Part shown: positions 33,632-40,561 of the stretch, in pieces | Layout of the letters: each line of letters starts with the position of its first letter | How positions within the stretch are numbered: the stretch's first letter is position 1 | Assembly (NCBI GenBank): GCA_964556005.1 | Contig: CAZKUR010000023.1 | Location: 1-49,903 of the forward strand | Origin: CAZKUR01 sp964556005 | GTDB taxonomy: Bacteria; Bacteroidota; Ignavibacteria; Ignavibacteriales; Ignavibacteriaceae | Direction: 5' to 3' | DNA length: 49,903 bases | Notes under the pieces: model-generated | Seen by the model: only the letters and a program-made list of their open reading frames with translations | Database searches by the model: none | What the model was told of the DNA's origin: nothing | Translations under genes and position numbers: made by a program

Positions 33632-33650
33632 TTTCTTGTCCTTTTTCTAT

Positions 33651-33950
33651 TTAACCTAGAAATATTTCCGAAGTCATTGTTTGATCTTCTATTTTATCGG
33701 GCTCTTCAATTTTGAAAGATATTTCATCTATTTTTTCCGCCGGTTTATTTTCTTTTTGCTCTATTAAAATCGAAAAAGAAATCGAAGCATTTAGAGCTGC
33801 TTTATTATTTAATTTTTTGCTTTCTATTAATCTATTTGTTATAATTTCACTTTCAACAGAGATTTTGGGGAAATATCTTGCCACGAGGTTTTTGATCTGT
33901 TTCTCTAATTCTTTTTCATCACCTTCCGGATAATATTTAGAAATTTTCAT
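33651..33950 (-). CDS. hypothetical protein, 99 residues
   Basis: A 99-residue soluble, strongly charged protein with a good ribosome site (GAAGGAG, seven bases before ATG 33948-33950). ELEKQIKNLVARYFPKISVE and the following alternating hydrophobic pattern suggest a small alpha/beta domain, but I recognise no family. It immediately precedes the decayed KaiC-like gene in the leftward direction (start of that frame 19 bases after this stop), so it may be a remnant partner of it. Confidence 0.45.
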   Translation of the reverse strand: MKISKYYPEGDEKELEKQIKNLVARYFPKISVESEIITNRLIESKKLNNKAALNASISFSILIEQKENKPAEKIDEISFKIEEPDKIEDQTMTSEIFLG

Positions 33951-34008
33951 TTTATTCTCCTTCGTTTCGATTTTGTTTGATTAAAAATTAATTCGAAGAA
34001 TTAACTTT

Positions 34009-34293
34009 TTAACAAGTATAAGTATGTTTACAATTTGCTTTTAATTTTTCTGCTTCTCTGAAATCTAAATTTGCTCCGTTAATATCTCCAAGTTCCATTT
34101 TTACACTTGCTCTATTAAAATAGCTTTTGGAATCTTTCGGATTTATGTTAATAGCTTTAGTAAAAGATTCAAGCGCCTCTTTGTATCTTCCTCTATCAGC
34201 TTGGCCGACACCGTTAATATTATAGCATAAATTGTTAGTCTTATTGATATCCGTTTCTTGTAAAGAGGTTTTTAAATAATTTGTTTTAATCAT
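34009..34293 (-). CDS. small TPR protein
   Basis: A 94-residue protein with two tetratricopeptide units: ADRGRYKEALESFTKAININP (residues ~32-52) and a following SKSYFNRASVKMELGDINGANLDFREAEKL, matching the W/A-G-Y-A pattern loosely. It ends CKHTYTC, with two cysteines at the tail. TPRs mediate protein contacts; the partner is unknown. GAGGAT precedes the ATG. It lies between the OTR-like cytochrome and the 99-residue protein. Confidence 0.7.
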   Translation of the reverse strand: MIKTNYLKTSLQETDINKTNNLCYNINGVGQADRGRYKEALESFTKAININPKDSKSYFNRASVKMELGDINGANLDFREAEKLKANCKHTYTC

Positions 34294-34395
34294 TTCTTTA
34301 TCCTCTTTATTTTATTTTTAATTCAATATACTTGCTTCATTTCCTCTCTTGTTTTCTTGTCAATAAACATTTATTATTTTTAGTTATACAAACAA

Positions 34396-35769
34396 TTAAT
34401 TCTGACCTAATTCCCTTTTTCCAATTCCCATCGGATCTTTAGGATAACCCAAAGCTTTCCAGTCTAATCTGCATGCCTTAGTACCGTGACAGGATGTACA
34501 ACCTAAAGCTTTTTCTTTTGGAGCTACCATATGATTTATTGGCCAGTACATCTCGGTTTCAATAAAAGAATAGCTTCCGGAATAAGGTAAGTTTATTTCT
34601 TTCATTCCGAGTCGTGAAGCCGAATCCCAATCATATGTTTTCCAATAACCATCCGCACCGAAAAGTTTTGGAACAATCAAGTAGTCATATTTGGAATCAT
34701 AAATTTGTTTACCGCACATTACTTTAAAAGGTGTTATCTTTGCTTTCGGATCTTTGATATCACCGTTGGGAGTATTCAGCATTACTATTTTTGATGTATC
34801 GATTTTATCGCCGAATGAATAATACTTTGCACTCCCGTTATACCATTCGTAAGTAGGAATAACATTCTTTGCCCACTTAAATTCGCCTTTCATTTTATTG
34901 TAAGTCTCATTTCCGAATTGATCTTTAGATTCTGGTCTGTCTTCGGCCGCTTTTGACCAGTCCCACCATACTTTTGTCGGCTCTACGCGAGCAAATTCAG
35001 GTATGTGGCAAGTTTCGCAAGCTACTGTATTTAAGTGTCTATCTAATGCTTCGTTTTTGTGAACTTTCCCTTTATGACAGTCCGTGCAATAAATATGATT
35101 TGCATTTGCTGCTATTGAACCGTGACCTGCGCCCAATATCTTATGTATGTTTTCTCTTGAAGCATGACAATCATTACACTCAAAATTATATTTACCCATG
35201 TGAATATCCGTACTTGGTTTAGGATTATATAAGCTGCCGTCCAAGTCGCCGTGTTTTATTCCTGTACCGCCGCCGCCGTTAAAGTGGCAAACGCCGCAAT
35301 TATTTCTTGTAGACATTCCAACGCTTTGTGCCGATGCTGTGAGATCAACATTCTTATCCGGCATCCCCGCTCCGGTCGGTGTTTTAAAATATTTCCCTGT
35401 TTGGTCATGACATATTAAACAGTCAACATTTTCTTCTTTGCTGAAATCAAATTTTGTATCTTTCCACCCATAACCTATATGGCAACTTGTGCATCTTGGA
35501 TTGTTTGAAGGAACGGCAATACAAAAATTATTTATAAAATTTATTTTGCCTCTTTGAATGGTTTTATTATTTTCATCAGTAAATTTTTCATCAAGCCACA
35601 TCCAATGACTTGTTTTCATAATTTCTTTAGCCGCATTTTCATGACACATTAAGCAAGCATTTGTTACATCCTGGGGTGTTTCAAAAGGCCCCTGTATCAA
35701 ATCTTTATGAGTCTGTCCAGGTAATGAAACACCGCAAAAAAAGAAAATAACAAATATTCTCAATAGCAT
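34396..35769 (-). CDS. octaheme tetrathionate reductase-like cytochrome (OTR)
   Basis: A 457-residue exported protein: signal peptide (residues ~1-20, RIFVIFFFCGVSLPGQTH), then eight CxxCH hemes: CLMCH, CTSCH, CLICH, CGVCH, CNDCH, CTDCH, CETCH and, at the end, a widely separated CTSCH. Eight hemes in this spacing with a long heme-free C-terminal stretch (residues ~275-430) match octaheme tetrathionate reductases, which also reduce nitrite and hydroxylamine in vitro. It is divergent from activator 4. GAGAGGGT sets the start. The physiological substrate is not known. Confidence 0.85.
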   Translation of the reverse strand: MLLRIFVIFFFCGVSLPGQTHKDLIQGPFETPQDVTNACLMCHENAAKEIMKTSHWMWLDEKFTDENNKTIQRGKINFINNFCIAVPSNNPRCTSCHIGYGWKDTKFDFSKEENVDCLICHDQTGKYFKTPTGAGMPDKNVDLTASAQSVGMSTRNNCGVCHFNGGGGTGIKHGDLDGSLYNPKPSTDIHMGKYNFECNDCHASRENIHKILGAGHGSIAANANHIYCTDCHKGKVHKNEALDRHLNTVACETCHIPEFARVEPTKVWWDWSKAAEDRPESKDQFGNETYNKMKGEFKWAKNVIPTYEWYNGSAKYYSFGDKIDTSKIVMLNTPNGDIKDPKAKITPFKVMCGKQIYDSKYDYLIVPKLFGADGYWKTYDWDSASRLGMKEINLPYSGSYSFIETEMYWPINHMVAPKEKALGCTSCHGTKACRLDWKALGYPKDPMGIGKRELGQN

Positions 35770-35935
35770 ATCACCCTCTCCGGTTTTTCAAATTATAATG
35801 ATTCGTATTTGTGCTGAATATATTAACGGGAAATTCGAGCCGTTTCCATATCTTTATAATCTAATCTGGTACCAATTAATAAGATTGGTTTTTTAATGAA
35901 ATTTGAAATGTTTTATTATTGACTATTGCATTTTT

Positions 35936-35980
35936 TAAATATATTATTGCACATATTGCTTTTGTGCAATAATTCCGCAA
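35936..35980. promoter_or_regulatory. TTGCA-repeat cluster between OTR and activator 4
   Basis: Half-site TTGCA at 35936-35940, then the 8-base inverted repeat ATTGCACA-N9-TGTGCAAT (35946-35970) and a CGCAACAA tail at 35976-35983. ATTGCACATATTGC at 35946-35959 is near identical to ATTGCATATATTGC before activator 2, its paralogue. Confidence 0.5.
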
Positions 35981-36017
35981 CAATTCAAATTAAGAACAAA
36001 GTATATAAAGTGATAAA

Positions 36018-37748
36018 ATGCAAGATGTTCAAAGCATAATTGATCAGCAAAAAGAAGCGGCGGTAATTCCGGATGGTATTGCGGTAATAGGTACAGACCG
36101 GAATATTTTAATATTTAATGAAGCTGCTTCACGTATAACAGGTCTTGCTGAAAATAAAGCAGTTGGAAGTCATTGTTCAATCCTCTTTAAAAAAAACGGT
36201 GATGAATCAAAAATTATCTCGGAAGTGTTTTCCGAAAGACGGCTTTATTCAAATCTCCCGTTTAAGATAAAAGATAAAAATGGGAATCTAATTGATGTAT
36301 TATCATCGCTCACTCCGATTATGAAATCGGATAAAGTAATTAGCATTGTTTTGGTTTTTCGTAACACGAAAGAAATGCTTTCAATGGCCGGTGAGCTTGC
36401 ACAAAAAACTTTTGAACTGATCGATCAAAGGAATAAGCTTGATGCTATTTTCAACAGTAATATTGAAGGGACATTTACTATTGACAATGATTGGAACGTA
36501 ACTTCTTTCAACAATTCGGCTGTTAAAATAACCGGTTATAAAAAATCGGAAGCTATAGGGAAAAAATGCTGGGAAATTTTCAGTTCGTCTTTGTGTAGAA
36601 ACGGATGCCACATGGAAGAAACGATGCGTAAAGGAAAGTCAACCATTGGAAATGAATTGGAAATTATCCATAAATCGGGAAAGAAAGTTCCGATAAGAGT
36701 TAATTCGTCTAATTTAAAAGACAATAAAAACGAAATAATTGGAGCCGTAGAGACATTCATCGATATATCGGAAATTAAAAATCTCTCTGCACACCTTGAT
36801 GAAGTTTTTAAGTATGAAAATATTATCGGGAAGAATAAAGAGATTAAGCAGATTATTTTCGTACTTGAAAGTGTAGCGCAAACAGACAGCTCGGTTTTAA
36901 TAACCGGGGAGAGCGGAACCGGTAAAGAATTGGCAGCAAGAGCTATTCATCTTAATGGCTCGAGAAGAGCAGGCCCTTTTGTTGCAGTTAATTGCAGTGC
37001 TTTTGTGGAATCGTTAATTGAAAGTGAATTGTTTGGACACGAAATAGGGGCTTTTACCGGTGCTGTTAAAACAAAGATAGGAAGATTTGAACTTGCTCAA
37101 GGCGGAACTTTATTTCTTGATGAGATTGGCGACCTGTCTTTAACAGTTCAAACCAAATTGCTTAGAGTTTTGGAAACAAAAGAGTTTGAAAAAGTAGGTG
37201 GAAACAAATCTATTAAAATGAACACAAGGTTAATTGCCGCAACTAATAAAAATCTTGCCGGTGAAATTTCTGCCGGAAAATTTAGAGAAGATTTGTTCTA
37301 CAGAATAAATGTCATAAATATTCATCTTCCGCCGTTGAGGGAGCGGCAGGATGACTTGCCTTTGCTGATAAATCATTTTATAGAGAAGTTCAACAATAAA
37401 TTCGGAAAGAAAATAAAACAATTTTCTTCAGCCGCTTTCGAAATTATTTTAGAGTATAATTGGCCCGGAAATATTCGCGAACTTGAAAATGTAATTGAGC
37501 ATTGTTTCATACTCTGCAACGGAGAAATAATTCAGGTTGAGCACTTACCTAAACGACTTAGAAATGTAAAGGCTAATACTCAAATTGAAAATAATAATTA
37601 CGATAGAAATAATTTATTGGAAGCTGAAAAAGAAATGATACTGTCCGCTCTTCAAAATAAAAAATGGAACAGGGCGCTGACAGCTAAAGAATTAAAAATA
37701 AATCCCTCAACATTATGGAGAAAGATGAAAAAGTTGAAAATCATTTGA
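36018..37748 (+). CDS. sigma-54 activator 4: PAS-PAS(Cys3)-AAA-HTH
   Basis: A 576-residue paralogue of activator 2, with the same domain order and positions: PAS 1 without the Cys group, PAS 2 with C184, C193 and C197 in C-x8-C-x3-C, Walker A GESGTGKE, GAFTGA near 344-349, Walker B GGTLFLDEIG and the C-terminal HTH (NRALTAKELKINPSTLWRK). It is divergent from the OTR-like gene, its likely target, and ends 79 bases before the convergent thioesterase gene. The two double-PAS copies differ from activators 1 and 3, which have a single PAS and GAFTDA. Confidence 0.9.
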   Translation: MQDVQSIIDQQKEAAVIPDGIAVIGTDRNILIFNEAASRITGLAENKAVGSHCSILFKKNGDESKIISEVFSERRLYSNLPFKIKDKNGNLIDVLSSLTPIMKSDKVISIVLVFRNTKEMLSMAGELAQKTFELIDQRNKLDAIFNSNIEGTFTIDNDWNVTSFNNSAVKITGYKKSEAIGKKCWEIFSSSLCRNGCHMEETMRKGKSTIGNELEIIHKSGKKVPIRVNSSNLKDNKNEIIGAVETFIDISEIKNLSAHLDEVFKYENIIGKNKEIKQIIFVLESVAQTDSSVLITGESGTGKELAARAIHLNGSRRAGPFVAVNCSAFVESLIESELFGHEIGAFTGAVKTKIGRFELAQGGTLFLDEIGDLSLTVQTKLLRVLETKEFEKVGGNKSIKMNTRLIAATNKNLAGEISAGKFREDLFYRINVINIHLPPLRERQDDLPLLINHFIEKFNNKFGKKIKQFSSAAFEIILEYNWPGNIRELENVIEHCFILCNGEIIQVEHLPKRLRNVKANTQIENNNYDRNNLLEAEKEMILSALQNKKWNRALTAKELKINPSTLWRKMKKLKII

Positions 37749-37826
37749 GCTATTAATTATGATAAAATCACTTCATCCATTAAGTTTTGTTCCCGTTAGT
37801 AAAGATAATATAGAAATTGATATTTT

Positions 37827-38222
37827 TCATTTCCGCATTTCCAAAACTTCCAATTTTTCTTTAACCATCTTCCCGGTTTTTAAATCCATCAAAACGCATG
37901 TCTGTTCACCCAGGGCAGCAATTTTCCCGTTAATTTTTATTTCATATTTTAATTTTATAATACCGTGATTGCAGCTTACAAAACTTATTAGCCCCACCGG
38001 TTTATCAAACAGTTTTAAAAATTTTTTATATTTTATGTTTGTTGAAATAACCACAGGATATAAGTTTGTGGACAGCAGAGCCTTTAGATTAAAATGCTCT
38101 TTGAAAAGTTTAGTGCGAAGGTTTTCAAACCATTTAATATAAACAATGTTGTTCACATGACCTGCAACATCTATGTCGTAGGTTTTTATAACGAGTTTTA
38201 ATTCTACAAATATTTGATACAT
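37827..38222 (-). CDS. 4HBT/FadM-like hotdog thioesterase
   Basis: About 131 residues from MYQIFVELKL (ATG 38220-38222); a longer reading frame begins inside the ferredoxin gene and lacks homology, so it is rejected. YDIDVAGHVNNIVYIKWFENLR corresponds to the same active-site segment as the paralogue at 14412, and the C-terminus (CVLMDLKTGKMVKEKL) matches it too. Acyl-CoA hydrolysis is expected. It is the gene after the copy C ferredoxin on the same strand. Confidence 0.75.
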   Translation of the reverse strand: MYQIFVELKLVIKTYDIDVAGHVNNIVYIKWFENLRTKLFKEHFNLKALLSTNLYPVVISTNIKYKKFLKLFDKPVGLISFVSCNHGIIKLKYEIKINGKIAALGEQTCVLMDLKTGKMVKEKLEVLEMRK

Positions 38223-38245
38223 TTTATTATGATAAAGTAATGAAA

Positions 38246-38497
38246 TTATTTTTGGTCCATCATTAGTTTCTTCTTCAGAAGTTCGCCTTTTGTTTCCTGA
38301 AAATTTGGATTCACAACTACAGATTCCGGAAGGGGACATACCGACCTGCACCGGGGTTCATCAAAATATCCGACACACTCAGTGCACAATTCAGGATTTA
38401 TTTCGTAAATACATTCACCGGCATAAATTGCATCGCTTGGGCATTCGGATTTGCAGGCACCGCAAATAATGCATTCTTTTGTTATCATTAGTGCCAT
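38246..38497 (-). CDS. YfhL-type 2[4Fe-4S] ferredoxin (copy C)
   Basis: An 83-residue ferredoxin almost identical to copy A at the protein level (CIICGACKSECPSDAI and CTECVGYFDEPRCRSVCP). AAAAGAGG precedes its ATG. It lies between the thioesterase gene and a methyltransferase gene, with no cognate oxidoreductase adjacent. Confidence 0.92.
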   Translation of the reverse strand: MALMITKECIICGACKSECPSDAIYAGECIYEINPELCTECVGYFDEPRCRSVCPLPESVVVNPNFQETKGELLKKKLMMDQK

Positions 38498-38629
38498 TTT
38501 AGTACCTCTTTTATAATTATATAACTCACGTTATACACCCTTGGAATATTAGAAAAATGGGATAATGGAATTGTCCCATATTTACCATGATTCCAACATT
38601 CCAAAGGTAGTTGACTGCGTATGCTTTAC

Positions 38630-39271
38630 TTATTCATCCGCTGCTTTAACTGCATTTATTACAACAAATCCGCCTTCACCGTAATCTGTTTTAAAAGACT
38701 GAACTTTATCTATTTTTTGAATATCGCCGAAGACTGTTTGAACAATCTCAATATTATTAAAATTACTTTCCCCCAAATAAGAGATGACTTCCTTTGTTGA
38801 GTAAAAAGTTGCCGGGCGGTAAAATTTATTTTGTTCTTTCATTTTCTGATAAATTTTTCCCAATGGACTTTCCCTGTCAACCAAACCTATAATAATATTT
38901 CCTCCGGGTTTCAAAATTCTATTTATTTCGCGGAACGATTTTAAAACATCATCAACGAAACAAATGGTAGTTACCATCAATGCGAAATCGTACGATTCAT
39001 CTGTTAACGGTAAATTTTCTGCTATTCCATCGTAAACTTTAAGTCCTTTTCGTAATGCAAAATTTCGCATCGCAGTAGAAGGCTCAACTCCTTCTTTTAT
39101 TCTGAAAGGGACGGAGAATCTTCCGCTGCCGATACCGATTTCAATTCCTTTTTTATTCTTTGGAATAAAATGTTTGACTGCTTCCAGCTCGGATTCATAA
39201 ACGAATTTATTTTTCTTGAACCATTCTTCGTATTCATCTAAATATTTATCAAACGGTTCTGTCCGCGCCAT
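38630..39271 (-). CDS. class I SAM-dependent methyltransferase (UbiE-like)
   Basis: A 213-residue protein with motif I as GIEIGIGSGRFSVPF (residues ~38-52), LALMVTTICFVDDV-like motif II/III region and the LKPGGNIIIGLVDRES segment, which marks the methyltransferase_11/UbiE group. GGAG precedes the start. Its 3' end lies 130 bases from the ferredoxin start, its 5' end next to the MBL gene, so it may belong to the MBL leftward unit. Confidence 0.8.
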   Translation of the reverse strand: MARTEPFDKYLDEYEEWFKKNKFVYESELEAVKHFIPKNKKGIEIGIGSGRFSVPFRIKEGVEPSTAMRNFALRKGLKVYDGIAENLPLTDESYDFALMVTTICFVDDVLKSFREINRILKPGGNIIIGLVDRESPLGKIYQKMKEQNKFYRPATFYSTKEVISYLGESNFNNIEIVQTVFGDIQKIDKVQSFKTDYGEGGFVVINAVKAADE

Positions 39272-39288
39272 ATAAAACTCCGTGTATA

Positions 39289-40041
39289 TTAATCAATTTT
39301 GATTGTTCTACCTGTTCCAATTTCGATATAATTGTTGTCAAAAGCATCTTTGAATAAATTACGCGCCTTGTCTCCCGAACAATGACAGGGAGCCGCTTTA
39401 AGTATTTTCATTTCAAACATTTTATTAATTATGCTTTTTATTTCATCATTCGTTTGAGCGTGCAAATGAAATCCTCCCATTGCAAGATAAATCGCTTCAC
39501 CAGGGAAAGAACTTTTTGCTTTTTCAAGAATATCAATAATTCCCGGATGAGCACAGCCGGTTATAATAACAATTCCTTTTGATGTTCTTATTGCAAGCGA
39601 TTGTTCAGGAATTGCACCGTTAAGTTCTCCGAGCGAAAAAATGTTTTCCTCTATTTTTTGAAAAGATGAAACAAGAATTAACGACGCACCGGAATTTTTC
39701 ATCTCATTGATAAGTTTAACGGGAAATGATTGGGGATAATAAATAGTTACACCGGAATTCTCTTTCAAGAAATCACTCAATCCGCCTGTATGATCATGAT
39801 GAAAATGAGATATGAAAACTATATCGATATTTTTAGGATCAATACCGAGTTTTGACATGTTGCTTAATAATATACCGCCGTTATCGCCTGTATCGAATAA
39901 CAATCTTGTTTTCCCGGCTTCGACCAAACATGAAAATCCCCAATCGGTCTGTAATCCTTTTTGAAAAGGATTATTATCATATATAACCGTGATGTTAACG
40001 GTTTCAACTTTGTTGTTGTCTTGATTTTTTATTTGAGGCAT
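39289..40041 (-). CDS. MBL-fold metallohydrolase, intact metal site
   Basis: About 250 residues from MPQIKNQ, chosen because AGGAGG lies eight bases before this ATG, as in the paralogue at 23227; an upstream ATG adds a hydrophobic stretch but has no good ribosome site. The metal motif SHFHHDHTGGLSDF (HxHxDH), GCAHPG, MGGFHLH and APCHCSGDKA give all expected zinc or iron ligands. Such proteins are often 7,8-dihydropterin-6-methyl-4-(beta-D-ribofuranosyl)-aminobenzene synthase-like (COG1237). The substrate here is unknown. Confidence 0.85.
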   Translation of the reverse strand: MPQIKNQDNNKVETVNITVIYDNNPFQKGLQTDWGFSCLVEAGKTRLLFDTGDNGGILLSNMSKLGIDPKNIDIVFISHFHHDHTGGLSDFLKENSGVTIYYPQSFPVKLINEMKNSGASLILVSSFQKIEENIFSLGELNGAIPEQSLAIRTSKGIVIITGCAHPGIIDILEKAKSSFPGEAIYLAMGGFHLHAQTNDEIKSIINKMFEMKILKAAPCHCSGDKARNLFKDAFDNNYIEIGTGRTIKID

Positions 40042-40242
40042 AGTTAAACCTCCTGTTAAAAAAATTATTGTAATAAGAAGCAAAACAAATTCATAAAATG
40101 TAAATAATGATTTCATTATCGATACCTGAAATTAATTTACTTTTTTCAGCTTTAGTCAAACTAATAACCTTAATTTATCAAATGAATAACTAACTATGTT
40201 ACTTTTATAATAACAATTAAAATATCGAAAATCATTTTAACC

Positions 40243-40378
40243 GTCATTGCGGACCTAACTTCACGCTGCTTTTCATCAGTAAGTTAGGTGAAGCAATCTC
40301 ATTTTATTAGTTCGATGTTTAAGATTACTTCACCCGACCTCCGATAATCTAACCGCATTAGGTCGGGTTTGTAATGAC
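40243..40378. repeat. imperfect palindromic intergenic element with two stem-loops
   Basis: Outer ends GTCATT and AATGAC are inverted. Inside are two hairpins with perfect 8-base stems: CCTAACTT/AAGTTAGG (40254-40261 and 40281-40288) and CCCGACCT/AGGTCGGG (40333-40340 and 40360-40367). It lies past the end of the large leftward operon, where it could also stop transcription. Confidence 0.6.
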
Positions 40379-40561
40379 TGTTATCTTTCTTATTTAATCA
40401 CTACCTAAGTCGTCATTAGAAATGAGACTTCGAATGAGTCAGTCTTTCATTTTTAATTCTAAAGTGAAATCATTTCATTCTATTCGTTATAACAAAACTT
40501 CTTTGAGGTCAGCCACTAATTCAAAAATATTTTACTTAAAACAATTACGTTATAGTTCATA
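40379..40561. repeat. degenerate copy of the element at 46394-46556
   Basis: Bases ~40409-40530 run in parallel with the right half of the 46394-46556 element: GTCATT, GACTTCGAATGAGTCAGTCT, TTTTAATT, AGTGAAATCATTTC, then AACAAA and GGTCAGCCACT at matched spacing to GTCATT, ..., AGTGAGATCACTTC, GACAAA and GGTCACCCACG. No gene is seen in 40117-40561. Confidence 0.5.

Noticed and set aside
33474..33659. 61-codon plus-strand frame
   Set aside because: It is antisense to the KaiC-like remnant, which has better coding evidence on the minus strand.
39289..40116. Longer MBL protein with a hydrophobic N-terminal stretch
   Set aside because: The AGGAGG lies at the inner start 40041, which also matches the start of the paralogue at 23227.
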